Assembly (NCBI GenBank): GCA_040387035.1
Contig: JAZKEN010000026.1
Location: 1 to 40,434 of the forward strand
Reading direction: 5' to 3'
DNA length: 40,434 bases
From: Methylotenera_A sp040387035
Lineage (GTDB): Bacteria > Pseudomonadota > Gammaproteobacteria > Burkholderiales > Methylophilaceae
Shown here: in pieces, positions 8,356 to 16,833 of the stretch
Numbering within the stretch: position 1 is the stretch's first letter
How the letters are laid out: the number at the start of each line of letters is the position of its first letter
Made by a program: the position numbers and the translations under genes
The notes under the pieces: model-generated
Told to the model about the DNA's origin: nothing
The model's input: the letters and a program-made list of their open reading frames with translations, nothing else
Databases searched by the model: none

Positions 8356-9258
8356 ATGACGCTAATTGAGCTTAAATTTGTGGTGGCAGTAGCGCAGGAG
8401 CGCAATTTCAGGCGTGCGGCAGACAAGTGCTTTGTGACGCAACCGGCACTGAGCCTGGGTATCAAAAAGCTGGAAGAAGAGTTAAAGGTGATGATTTTTG
8501 AGCGTAGCCGCTCGGATGTCACGCCAACAGAAATCGGTGCCAAAATTATCGAGCAGGCATCGCGTGTATTAGAAGAAGCGGGCAGAATCAGGCAACTTGC
8601 CGAATTGGGTAAAAACCAGTTAAAAGGCGCCTTAAAATTGGGCATGATTCATTCAGTTGGCCCATACCTGTTGCCCGAAATCATCCCTATACTGCGTCAA
8701 ACGGCACCGGATATGCCGCTGGAGGTTGAAGAGAATCTCACCGCCAATCTAGAGGCGCAATTGCGCAACGGGGTGATTGATGTAGCGATCATTGCTTTAC
8801 CGTTTGATGTACCTGGCCTGCAGCATAAAGCCTTATATGATGAAGAGTTCGATGTGGTGGTGCCTAGCCATCATCATTGGGCAACGCGCAAGCATATTAA
8901 TCCGGAAGAATTATCAGATGAAAAAGTGCTGCTTTTGAACAGTGGGCATTGTTTTAGCAACCAAGTTACCCAGGCCTGCCCGGAGCTATCGCGAAAAGGC
9001 GAGGTACTGCAAGGCAATTCATTAGAGACGATTCGCAATATGGTGGCGTCTAACCTGGGTATTACGGTTTTGCCTTGTTCTGCAACGGCAGAGCGTTATA
9101 ACAACCCTTTAATCAAAGTGATTCCATTTGCTAGCCCAGCGCCCACCAGGCGTATTGCCATTGCCTGGCGTAAAAGTTTTGTTCGGCTGGAAACGGTAGA
9201 AAAAATTGTGGATGCGATTAAAGCCATTGATTCGGATTATATGAAGATGGTTGCCTGA
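8356..9258 (+). CDS. oxyR: Hydrogen-peroxide-sensing LysR-type regulator OxyR
   Basis: This 300-aa LysR-family activator has an N-terminal winged helix-turn-helix (about residues 3-60, with NFRRAADKCFVTQPALSLGIKKLE) and a C-terminal sensor domain. The peroxide-reactive cysteine pair is C199 and C208 (LNSGHCF and QACPE), at the same numbers as in E. coli OxyR, so disulfide switching should be intact. The ATG at 8356 gives the canonical LysR N-terminus. It is transcribed away from catalase, its likely main target. A bidirectional terminator follows at 9291-9318. Confidence 0.95.
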   Translation: MTLIELKFVVAVAQERNFRRAADKCFVTQPALSLGIKKLEEELKVMIFERSRSDVTPTEIGAKIIEQASRVLEEAGRIRQLAELGKNQLKGALKLGMIHSVGPYLLPEIIPILRQTAPDMPLEVEENLTANLEAQLRNGVIDVAIIALPFDVPGLQHKALYDEEFDVVVPSHHHWATRKHINPEELSDEKVLLLNSGHCFSNQVTQACPELSRKGEVLQGNSLETIRNMVASNLGITVLPCSATAERYNNPLIKVIPFASPAPTRRIAIAWRKSFVRLETVEKIVDAIKAIDSDYMKMVA

Positions 9259-9290
9259 ATGTGAATGAATGCGCAAAAGATATGGGCGTA

Positions 9291-9318
9291 AAAAAAGGCA
9301 CTGAAAAGTGCCTTTTTT
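9291..9318. terminator. Bidirectional terminator between oxyR and pqqA
   Basis: A perfect 12-bp stem (AAAAAAGGCACT / AGTGCCTTTTTT) has a GAAA tetraloop. It is flanked by A/T runs on both sides, so it serves both the oxyR transcript (plus) and the convergent pqqA transcript (minus, stop at 9334). Confidence 0.9.
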
Positions 9319-9333
9319 ATTAAGCGCTTAAGC

Positions 9334-9405
9334 TTATTTGTTCATTACGTACATTGTTACTTCAAAGCCGAAACGCATTTCAGTAGCTGCTGGTGTTGTC
9401 CACAT
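9334..9405 (-). CDS. pqqA: PQQ precursor peptide PqqA (stand-alone)
   Basis: The ORF encodes a 23-residue peptide starting MWTTPAATEMRFGFEV. It carries the conserved Glu (E15) and Tyr (Y19) separated by three residues (GFEVTMY), which PqqE cross-links to build pyrroloquinoline quinone. The ATG has a good AGGAG site 7 nt upstream, and the gene ends at a bidirectional terminator. None of pqqB, C, D or E is adjacent, so this copy is expressed on its own. High-level expression of a lone pqqA copy would suit a methylotroph with abundant PQQ dehydrogenases. Although very short, the match to the family is close. Confidence 0.93.
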   Translation of the reverse strand: MWTTPAATEMRFGFEVTMYVMNK

Positions 9406-9504
9406 GATAAATCTCCTGTAAATGTTTTGATTAACTACACAATCTATGACTTGAATCATACCGATTAGTTAAAACGAATGCATATGTGATGTTATTAAAA
9501 CACG

Positions 9505-9521
9505 CTAATGATTTTCATTAG
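9505..9521. repeat. Inverted repeat upstream of pqqA
   Basis: The perfect palindrome CTAATGA-TTT-TCATTAG lies between the end of the DUF3426 gene and pqqA. It has no T-tract, so it is a poor terminator. It could be an operator for pqqA, or chance in AT-rich DNA. Confidence 0.35.
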
Positions 9522-9534
9522 ATGCGTTAAGGTA

Positions 9535-10545
9535 TTAATAGGTGAGTAGCACCCGGTAGCCGGCGACCGATAAGTTGTGCACATTGATCGCCAGGTTGAT
9601 ACGTACTTCCTCACGCGCTGTCATGCCGTCAATGATATTAACGCCGCTATTCAAATACTCTTGCGGCCGCACCAGCTTTCTTAGTACCGGTTTATCGTCA
9701 ATATCGGTCAGGGTAAGCTCAATATTGGGATACGCTTGCGCATGAGGCGCGTTATTGATCAGCAAGCTGGAAAAATTGATGACATCTAGATAGTCTTCGC
9801 TTTCCTGCATGTCTGAGTCATCAATGGTCAGCAGATCGAGATGTTGCGGTAAATTAATCTTGCAGTGCAATTGTGCACAGGCTTGCTCTAAATAAGGCTT
9901 GATTTGGGGATAGTTAACGGCGATTGTTGAGCGTAAAAAATAAATGCTTTGCAGCAACGCAACGATGATTAACAGCAGCACTGCAAGAATCAACCCAATG
10001 TTGCGCTTTGGCTTGTTGAACTGGAATTTCGGATCAGTAGTGAGATCATCTATAAAGATAGGCGCACGCACTGCGTCAATATCCACTTCGTCTTCAGGTG
10101 TTGAGGCAGAAGCCGGATTGCTGCTATAAACGCTAGCTACCTGCTGTTTATTATCGGGTTCGGTTTGGGCTTTGTCTGCGTCTAGGTCTTGGTCTTTGGT
10201 GCTCAAATCGGCAAGGTTAGGCACTGTGTCTAGCACCACATTCAATACTTCGCTAATGGGTTTTTCGTCTGCTGGCTGTGCAGGTTCGGCATGCGCAGCC
10301 GTTAAGACTTCAGCCGCAGAATCTGCCGTGTCCGCTTCGTCACTGACTTCTGAATCATCTGCATATTCCGCTGTATTGTAGTCAGCGACGCTTTGAACAT
10401 CTTCAGACACTTCAGTCAGCCGATTCTTGGCGTTAAACACGTGATTGCAATGGCCGCACTGCACTTTTCCGCGATACGCTTTTAAATGATCTTTGGTCAG
10501 TAAAAACTGTGTTTCGCAAGCAGGGCAGGAGGTGATGTAATTCAT
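9535..10545 (-). CDS. Zinc-ribbon, DUF3426 single-pass membrane protein
   Basis: This 336-aa protein starts with an MJ0042-type zinc ribbon (C7, C10, C30, C33). A long acidic Ala/Asp/Glu-rich linker (about 45-165) follows, then one transmembrane helix (about 183-205) and a periplasmic DUF3426 domain to the C-terminus. Proteins of this design sit directly after prmA in many betaproteobacteria. The function is unknown; the ribbon suggests a cytoplasmic protein or nucleic-acid contact. Its start overlaps the prmA stop by 4 nt (ATGA), indicating translational coupling. Confidence 0.88.
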   Translation of the reverse strand: MNYITSCPACETQFLLTKDHLKAYRGKVQCGHCNHVFNAKNRLTEVSEDVQSVADYNTAEYADDSEVSDEADTADSAAEVLTAAHAEPAQPADEKPISEVLNVVLDTVPNLADLSTKDQDLDADKAQTEPDNKQQVASVYSSNPASASTPEDEVDIDAVRAPIFIDDLTTDPKFQFNKPKRNIGLILAVLLLIIVALLQSIYFLRSTIAVNYPQIKPYLEQACAQLHCKINLPQHLDLLTIDDSDMQESEDYLDVINFSSLLINNAPHAQAYPNIELTLTDIDDKPVLRKLVRPQEYLNSGVNIIDGMTAREEVRINLAINVHNLSVAGYRVLLTY

Positions 10546-11456
10546 TTTTTAATGCCGGTGAGTAATATCCAGGCGTCTTGTTGGCGCGGCGCATCCATAA
10601 TAAACCACTCGCTGTAGCGCTCAGTCAAGGCTTCGGTTTGCGTTTCCAGTATGCCGGAAAGTGCTAACTGGCCACCGGTCTTGCAGTATTTAGCTAAGAC
10701 AGGCGCCAGCACCATCAATGCGCTGGATAGAATATTGGCAACGACGACGTCAAATGTTTGGTGCGCAAATGTATTGGCATCATAAAACTGTACATCAACC
10801 TGGTTTTGTTCTGCGTTGTAGTGGCTGGCGACAATGGCTTGATCGTCAATATCCACGCCCACCACTTCCTCTGCACCCAGTTTTTTGGCGGCAATCGCCA
10901 AAATACCCGAGCCGCAGCCGTAATCCAATACCGAGTGCGCCGGCATAGTTTTAGTCAGCCACTCCAGGCATAAATGCGTAGTAGGGTGGCTACCGGTACC
11001 AAAAGCCAGGCCAGGATCCAAAATGATATTGATAGCGTCTTCTTGTGCGCTTTCTAGCCAATTGGATTGATGCCAGGTCGGCACAATCCACAATTTATCC
11101 GTGATTTTAATCGGGTCAAATTGCGCTTGTGTGGCACGCACCCAATCTTGCTCTTCAATCACTTCAGTGCTGTATTGAAAATGCTTGATGGTAGTCGCTG
11201 CACTCAGTGTTTGAATCACTTGCTCAACATCTGTAGCAGCGTCAAACATGGCAGTGACGATATTTTGTTGCCAGATGCCAGGCGGTGGATACTGTATATC
11301 TTCACTGCTTGGCTCACCAAAAATGGCTTGCTCTTTTTCAGTTTCGGCAAACGCGTCCTCAATACTGGCCGATAGCGCACCCACATCCATCAATGCGTCA
11401 CTGATGGTGTCTGCATTCTCTTCGTTTGCCTGAATTTTAAGTAATAGCCACGCCAT
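10542..11456 (-). CDS. prmA: Ribosomal protein L11 methyltransferase
   Basis: PrmA methylates lysines and the N-terminus of ribosomal protein L11 using S-adenosylmethionine. The 304-aa product has the N-terminal L11-recognition domain, starting MAWLLLKIQ. The SAM-binding motif is DYGCGSGILAIAAKKLGA, followed by VGVDIDDQA. The PrmA-specific catalytic motif VANILSSAL comes after it. The length is normal for the family. It lies 24 bp after accC in a minus-strand operon and is coupled to the DUF3426 gene, an order common in betaproteobacteria. Confidence 0.95.
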   Translation of the reverse strand: MAWLLLKIQANEENADTISDALMDVGALSASIEDAFAETEKEQAIFGEPSSEDIQYPPPGIWQQNIVTAMFDAATDVEQVIQTLSAATTIKHFQYSTEVIEEQDWVRATQAQFDPIKITDKLWIVPTWHQSNWLESAQEDAINIILDPGLAFGTGSHPTTHLCLEWLTKTMPAHSVLDYGCGSGILAIAAKKLGAEEVVGVDIDDQAIVASHYNAEQNQVDVQFYDANTFAHQTFDVVVANILSSALMVLAPVLAKYCKTGGQLALSGILETQTEALTERYSEWFIMDAPRQQDAWILLTGIKK

Positions 11457-11480
11457 CAGTTATTGTCACCAGTACAGAGG

Positions 11481-12830
11481 TTATTTATGGCTAATACCTA
11501 ATTTTTGTTCAAGATAATGAATGCTGGTGCCACCTATATGAAACGCCGCGTCAGCCATTAAATCGGCATGCAATGGAATGTTAGTCTTGATACCATCGAC
11601 CAGCATTTCCGATAATGCAATACGCATGCGGGCAATGGCTTGCTCGCGCGTGGCACCGTAAGTAATCAATTTACCTATCATGGAATCGTAATTGGGTGGT
11701 ACCACATAGCCAGCGTAAGCGTGGGTGTCGATACGTACACCAGGGCCACCCGGCATATGGAAAGTCGTCAATTTGCCAGGGGAGGGCACGAAACTATACG
11801 GGTCTTCAGCATTGATGCGGCATTCAATCGCATGGCCGCGCAACTCGATATCGCGCTGACGGAAGGCTAGTTTTTCGCCGGCAGCCACAAAAATTTGCTG
11901 CTGCACCAAATCGATACCCGTAATCATCTCTGTCACGGTGTGTTCCACCTGCAAGCGCGTATTCATCTCAATAAAGTAAAACTCGCCGTTTTCGTACAGA
12001 AATTCAAATGTACCGGCACCGCGATATTTGATTTTGCGGCAAGCCTCTGCGCAACGCTCACCGATTTTGTCGCGAATTCTAGCGCTTAGTAGTGGAGAAG
12101 GCGCCTCTTCAATGATTTTTTGATGGCGGCGCTGCATAGAGCAGTCGCGGTCACCCAGGTAAACGGCATTACCGTGCTGGTCTGCCAAAATCTGTATTTC
12201 AATATGGCGTGGATTCTCTAAAAACTTTTCCATGTATACCATTGGGTTGCCGAAAGCCGCTTGTGCTTCGGCTTTGGTCATATTCACCGCATTGACCAGC
12301 GCCGCTTCGGTATGCACCACGCGCATGCCACGTCCGCCACCGCCGCCAGCCGCTTTAATAATAACCGGGTAGCCCACTTTTTTAGCGGTTTTGATAATCT
12401 CAATAGGATCGTCTGGTAATGCACCTTCCGAGCCAGGTACGCAAGGCACACCGGCTTTTTTCATGGCGTCCTTGGCTGAAACTTTATCACCCATCAGGCG
12501 GATGGTTTCAGCGCGTGGGCCGATGAAAACGAAACCACTTTGCTCAACGCGCTCTGCAAAATCAGCATTTTCAGATAAAAAACCATAGCCAGGGTGAATC
12601 GCTTGCGCATCGGTCACTTCAGCCGCACTGATGACTGCTGGAATATTGAGGTAACTTAAATTAGAGGGCGCAGGGCCAATACAGACCGATTCATCGGCTA
12701 ATTTAACGTATTTAGCGTCTTTATCGGCAACGGAGTGCACGGCAACGGTTTTAATGCCTAGCTCACGGCAGGCACGTTGCACGCGGAGAGCAATCTCCCC
12801 ACGGTTAGCGATTAGTATCTTTTCAAACAT
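11481..12830 (-). CDS. accC: Biotin carboxylase subunit of acetyl-CoA carboxylase
   Basis: AccC carboxylates biotin on AccB with ATP and bicarbonate, the first half-reaction of malonyl-CoA synthesis. The 449-aa protein has the typical start MFEKILIANRGEIALRV, the ATP-grasp glycine loop GGGGRGM, the active-site regions EMNTRLQVEHTVTE and AIECRINAEDP, and a C-terminal biotin-carboxylase domain. The length is that of bacterial stand-alone AccC. It follows accB by 20 bp in the same operon. Confidence 0.97.
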   Translation of the reverse strand: MFEKILIANRGEIALRVQRACRELGIKTVAVHSVADKDAKYVKLADESVCIGPAPSNLSYLNIPAVISAAEVTDAQAIHPGYGFLSENADFAERVEQSGFVFIGPRAETIRLMGDKVSAKDAMKKAGVPCVPGSEGALPDDPIEIIKTAKKVGYPVIIKAAGGGGGRGMRVVHTEAALVNAVNMTKAEAQAAFGNPMVYMEKFLENPRHIEIQILADQHGNAVYLGDRDCSMQRRHQKIIEEAPSPLLSARIRDKIGERCAEACRKIKYRGAGTFEFLYENGEFYFIEMNTRLQVEHTVTEMITGIDLVQQQIFVAAGEKLAFRQRDIELRGHAIECRINAEDPYSFVPSPGKLTTFHMPGGPGVRIDTHAYAGYVVPPNYDSMIGKLITYGATREQAIARMRIALSEMLVDGIKTNIPLHADLMADAAFHIGGTSIHYLEQKLGISHK

Positions 12831-12850
12831 ATTTGATCAACCAATCGCAA

Positions 12851-13306
12851 TTATTCAATAATAAACAATGGCTCGCCGTATTCAACTGGCTGACCGTTTT
12901 CTAATAATATTTTTTTCACAACACCCGCAACATCCGATTCGATTTCGTTAAGCAACTTCATCGCTTCGATGATACACAGGGTATCGCCTACTGCCACTTT
13001 AGTGCCTACGTCCACGAATGGTTTTGCGTCCGGAGAAGATGAGCGGTAAAACGTACCCACCATTGGGGATTTGACCGTATGACCTTGAACCTCGGCCACA
13101 ACAGGCGCGGCTGCGGTTGCAACCGGCGCTTGAGCATGAGCTGGCGCGGCTGCTTGTGGTGCCGCCATGTATTGCATCACTGGCGCGCTACTTGGCATTA
13201 GCGCACGGCTAATGCGTACTTTTTCTTCGCCTTCGGTAAGCTCCAGCTCAGAAATGCCAGATTCTTCTACCAAATCGATTAATTTTTTAAGTTTACGTAA
13301 ATCCAT
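12851..13306 (-). CDS. accB: Biotin carboxyl carrier protein
   Basis: AccB carries the biotin that shuttles CO2 between the two acetyl-CoA carboxylase half-reactions. The 151-aa protein has an N-terminal helical AccC-interaction region (MDLRKLKKLIDLVEESG), an Ala/Pro/Gln-rich flexible linker (about 48-72) and a C-terminal biotinyl domain with EAMKLLNEIE, biotinylated lysine K117. A GAGG site precedes the ATG. It is the first of the accB-accC pair, downstream of aroQ. Confidence 0.97.
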   Translation of the reverse strand: MDLRKLKKLIDLVEESGISELELTEGEEKVRISRALMPSSAPVMQYMAAPQAAAPAHAQAPVATAAAPVVAEVQGHTVKSPMVGTFYRSSSPDAKPFVDVGTKVAVGDTLCIIEAMKLLNEIESDVAGVVKKILLENGQPVEYGEPLFIIE

Positions 13307-13396
13307 AATAACCTCTGTTTAACTTAGTTTTGATTGTAAGTGTTAATTAGTGTTGAAATATTGTGTAAGAGTAATGAATCAATGCTCAAAGTGAAT

Positions 13397-13852
13397 TTAT
13401 ACGGCTTTTTTATTGCAATAATTAATCGCGTATTGCAAAGCGGCGCCGTAACCTTCGGCCCCTAAGCCGCTAATCACGCCCACTGCAATATCGCTGAAAA
13501 ATGAATGATGCCTAAAACTTTCCCGCGCAAATACATTGGATAGATGCACTTCAATGAACGGGGTTTTAATGGCAGAAAGTGCGTCACGTATCGCAACAGA
13601 GGTATGTGTAAAGGCAGCAGGGTTAATTACGATAAAGTCTACTGTGTTAACAGCATGGGATTGTATTTTAGCGACAATCTCAGCCTCACTATTGCTTTGG
13701 AAGGTTTCTAAATTAACGGCATTTTGCTGCGCAATTGATGTTAATTGAGCATTAATCGCGGCAAGGGTCAAGCTTCCATAATGCTCTGGCTCACGCAGGC
13801 CGAGCAGATTCAGGTTGGGCCCGTGCAAGACTAATATCGATTTTGCGCTCAT
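13397..13852 (-). CDS. aroQ: Type II 3-dehydroquinate dehydratase
   Basis: AroQ converts 3-dehydroquinate to 3-dehydroshikimate in the shikimate pathway. The 151-aa protein shows the type II signature LHGPNLNLLGLREPEHYG, with the flexible-loop arginine and tyrosine. It also has the NPAAFTHTS active-site segment and the HLSNVFARESFRHHS substrate-binding loop. Its position immediately before accB-accC is conserved in betaproteobacteria. The 198 bp upstream, up to the thioredoxin gene, contain no recognisable gene or strong terminator. Confidence 0.96.
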   Translation of the reverse strand: MSAKSILVLHGPNLNLLGLREPEHYGSLTLAAINAQLTSIAQQNAVNLETFQSNSEAEIVAKIQSHAVNTVDFIVINPAAFTHTSVAIRDALSAIKTPFIEVHLSNVFARESFRHHSFFSDIAVGVISGLGAEGYGAALQYAINYCNKKAV

Positions 13853-14050
13853 TTAGCACCGCTTCTAATGAGTTTGATGTTCTGTTTTGCCGATTTTTGA
13901 CGAACTTTCATAGCGGCAAGTTTGCCGAACTTGAACGATTTTGTCCAGCAAATTCACCGTAGTTAGATGAAGTTTAAGCGAAGTTATTGAGGAGATAAAT
14001 CTTAAGTGATTGAATGGTAACTATAATTTGAAAATAAGGTAAAAAACACT

Positions 14051-14596
14051 TTATAAAATAGTTTTTAAGGTTTGTTCTAATAGTGGTTTAGTAATGCGCC
14101 CAAAATAGGTTTTTGCCACTGTGCCATCGGCTTTAATAATCACGGTGTAGGGTAAAACGCCCTTATTATTGCCTAGGCTGGTGGCAATATCCATGCCTTG
14201 CACATCCGCCGCAAACAGGGGATAGCTGACCTTGGTCTCTTTCAGGAAATCGTTAACGCCGGCAACGTCTTCAATCGCCATACCCAATACCACTACATTG
14301 CGGTCCTTATAAGCGGTATGCAAATTTGAAAGCTCAGGCATTTCTTCACGGCAGGGTTCACACCAGCTGGCCCAAAAATTGAGCACAACAACTTTGCCTT
14401 CATACTGTTTTAATGCTTGCGGCTTGCCATTCTCATCCGGAAAATTGGCTGTAAACAAAGCTTGTGTTGAGGTATCCGGGGTGGATGATTGGGAGCCGAG
14501 TTGCGTTTGCGGATTAAGAAAGAAATAAAAAATGCCAAAGCCAAGCGACATCATTAAGACAAGGTATAACAAAGGTGTTTTTAATCGATTCCACAT
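14051..14596 (-). CDS. TlpA-like membrane-anchored thiol-disulfide protein
   Basis: This 181-aa protein has an N-terminal membrane anchor (about residues 8-27) and a periplasmic thioredoxin-like (TlpA/ResA, AhpC-TSA type) domain with active site WCEPC (C79, C82). It probably reduces periplasmic disulfides, for example in cytochrome c maturation or copper handling, using electrons from the adjacent DsbD. Its start codon shares one base with the dsbD stop (TAATG), so the two are translationally coupled, which supports a donor-acceptor pair. The natural target is not shown by the sequence. Confidence 0.9.
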   Translation of the reverse strand: MWNRLKTPLLYLVLMMSLGFGIFYFFLNPQTQLGSQSSTPDTSTQALFTANFPDENGKPQALKQYEGKVVVLNFWASWCEPCREEMPELSNLHTAYKDRNVVVLGMAIEDVAGVNDFLKETKVSYPLFAADVQGMDIATSLGNNKGVLPYTVIIKADGTVAKTYFGRITKPLLEQTLKTIL

Positions 14597-16263
14597 TATT
14601 GAGCATTCACTTTATTGAGTATTTGGGTAAATTTTTCCACATTTTTATAGCCAATGACTTTTGGCTTGATTTCGTTGCCATTTTTGTCAAAAAAGATGAT
14701 ACCGGGCGGGCCAAATAAACCAAAGCGTTTGAGCAAGGCCTGGTCATCCGCATTATTTTCGGTCACGTCGGCTTGCAGTAAAACGGTATTGCTGAGTGCG
14801 GCTTGTATGGTGCTATCGCTAAAGGTGAATTTTTCCATTTCTTTACAGGCAATGCACCAGTCGGCATAAAAATCCAGCATCACGGTTTTGCCATTGGCTG
14901 CCGCGATTGCCGCGTCTAGCTCGGCCACGGTTTTAATACGCGTAAAAGGCAGGTTGTGTTCGGTAACGCTGCCCAATAATTTACCGATGGGCTGTGTAAT
15001 GGCATTAGGCAGTACAGGCCATATCAAGTAAGCGGCCATTGCCAGCATCAGCACACCAAAAAAGTTGCGCACAACAGTCATCCAGCCACCTGCTTTTGGT
15101 AGCAAGCCGCCGGCAGAAGCGCCAATCAATAAAAGCGGTACACCCATGCCGATGGCTAGCGCAAACAGCCCAACACCGCCCAATAAAACATTATGGGTTT
15201 GGCCGATATAAATTAGCGCGCCTGCTAGTGGTGCGGCCACGCATGGGCTCACAATCAAGGCTGATAGCACACCCATCAAAAACACGCCAAGAAATTCACC
15301 GCCTTTTAATTTCTGGCTGGCGCCCAATATTTTGCTTTCGAACACGCTGGGTAATTTCAACTCGTAAAACCCGAACATAGACAAAGCCAAAGCCACGAAA
15401 ACCAGCGCAGTTGCGCCCAACACCCACACATTTTGCAGGGACTGGCTAAGTAGACTGCCTGACAAACCCGCCGCAACGCCCGCTAATGTATAGCTGAGCG
15501 CCATGCCTAAAACATAGGCAACCGATAATGCGAAAGAATGTAGTTTTCTGTAGCGATCACTTTTTGCCAGGTTTTCTTGCTTACTTTGGCTTCCAATAAT
15601 GATGCTGGACAGGATTGGAATCATGGGCAGCACGCAGGGTGTGAATGACAGCAATAGGCCAGCGATAAAGAATACGCCGATAATTAGCCACAAATTACCG
15701 GCTTTTAGAGCTTGCGTGGTTCTGTCGTCGTCTGAGCCAGACACAACATAGCCGTCAACGGCGTTAGCGCCATTGGATAATTCAATCGCAATCACTTTGG
15801 TAACAGGGGCGTAGCATAAACCTTTTTCACTACAGCCTTGATAGGTGGCGTGAACAACAGGATTGTTGGCGGCGGCCAATTGTATCTTGGCATCGAATTC
15901 ATGGTGAAAAACTTCTTGCTTGCCAAAGTTCGGGTCATCTTTTATTTCGCCTGCAGGCAAATTAACCTGCTCGATCTTGCCGGTGCTAGCGTCCTTGATC
16001 ACAAATTTGATGCGTTCTTTATATAAATAGTAGCCTGGCACTATCTTAAAATTGGCATTTAAATTGTGAGCGTCTAATGCCGTCAATTTAAGCTTAAACG
16101 CCACATCGGGCGCTAAAAAATCCTCTTCTTGAATCTCTTCAATAAAAGCGTTTTTACCGGTTGAGTTTGTATCTGCGGCATACAATAGGCTTGTTTGCAG
16201 CAAAACTGGTACGACAAACATTGCTAAAAATGCGATTACAATGCTGTTAAATAGGTGTTTCAA
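14596..16263 (-). CDS. dsbD: Thiol:disulfide interchange protein DsbD
   Basis: DsbD passes electrons from cytoplasmic thioredoxin across the inner membrane to periplasmic thiol proteins. The 555-aa protein has a signal peptide (about 1-30) and an N-terminal alpha domain with C144 and C150 (GCSEKGLCY). A hydrophobic core of about eight helices (190-420) carries the redox cysteines C210 (FTPCVLP) and C341 (SPCVAAP). The C-terminal thioredoxin domain has WCIAC (C470, C473). All three cysteine pairs are present. It heads the dsbD-tlpA pair and is divergent from fxsA, with 95 bp between the starts. Confidence 0.96.
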   Translation of the reverse strand: MKHLFNSIVIAFLAMFVVPVLLQTSLLYAADTNSTGKNAFIEEIQEEDFLAPDVAFKLKLTALDAHNLNANFKIVPGYYLYKERIKFVIKDASTGKIEQVNLPAGEIKDDPNFGKQEVFHHEFDAKIQLAAANNPVVHATYQGCSEKGLCYAPVTKVIAIELSNGANAVDGYVVSGSDDDRTTQALKAGNLWLIIGVFFIAGLLLSFTPCVLPMIPILSSIIIGSQSKQENLAKSDRYRKLHSFALSVAYVLGMALSYTLAGVAAGLSGSLLSQSLQNVWVLGATALVFVALALSMFGFYELKLPSVFESKILGASQKLKGGEFLGVFLMGVLSALIVSPCVAAPLAGALIYIGQTHNVLLGGVGLFALAIGMGVPLLLIGASAGGLLPKAGGWMTVVRNFFGVLMLAMAAYLIWPVLPNAITQPIGKLLGSVTEHNLPFTRIKTVAELDAAIAAANGKTVMLDFYADWCIACKEMEKFTFSDSTIQAALSNTVLLQADVTENNADDQALLKRFGLFGPPGIIFFDKNGNEIKPKVIGYKNVEKFTQILNKVNAQ

Positions 16264-16358
16264 ATAATGCCCCGTCTTTCAGAATAAATGCCAGCAGTTG
16301 CAATTACTGCATTTAACCCCCAATTAGTGGAAACAATTGGATAGAAAGTTCTTAATAT

Positions 16359-16814
16359 ATGCGTTTTTTAATAGGTTTAATTTTACTCGCTTTTCCATTT
16401 GCCGAGATATTTCTACTGATCAGCCTTGCAGATGCTTACGGCTGGTGGTTACTGTTTTATTTAGTCGTGATTGGCTACCTGGGCTTACAACTGATTCGTG
16501 GCGAAAAATTACTGTTAACGGCTAAAATGATGCAAAGCATCGCGGCAGGAGGTAACCCGGTTAAAACCATGCTGGGCAGCGCACGCAATATGGTAGCGGG
16601 TATACTGTTTATTATTCCTGGCATTATCACCGATATCATTGGCGTGATTTTGCTATTAGTCCCGATTAGTAAGCAAAATCCGGCTGCAACGACTAATGCC
16701 TATGAACCGCCATTTCAGCAGCCATACCAAGCTAATGCAGATGCGCGCGCCGCCAATGATGACGTGATTGAAGGCGAATACACGCATGTGCAGGATGATC
16801 CTCATAAAAAGTAA
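16359..16814 (+). CDS. fxsA: FxsA family inner-membrane protein
   Basis: This 151-aa protein has the FxsA pattern: N-terminal membrane helices (about 3-45, with FPFAEIFLLI), a cytoplasmic loop containing GEKLLLTAKMMQ, and a further helical membrane pair around 79-103 ending IIPGIITDIIGVILLLVP. A polar C-terminal tail follows. In E. coli, overproduced FxsA relieves exclusion of phage T7 by the F plasmid, but the normal role is unknown. It lies 19 bp upstream of the iron-sulfur flavin reductase and is probably co-transcribed with it. Confidence 0.88.
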   Translation: MRFLIGLILLAFPFAEIFLLISLADAYGWWLLFYLVVIGYLGLQLIRGEKLLLTAKMMQSIAAGGNPVKTMLGSARNMVAGILFIIPGIITDIIGVILLLVPISKQNPAATTNAYEPPFQQPYQANADARAANDDVIEGEYTHVQDDPHKK

Positions 16815-16833
16815 TTTTTAAAAAGTACCTAAA

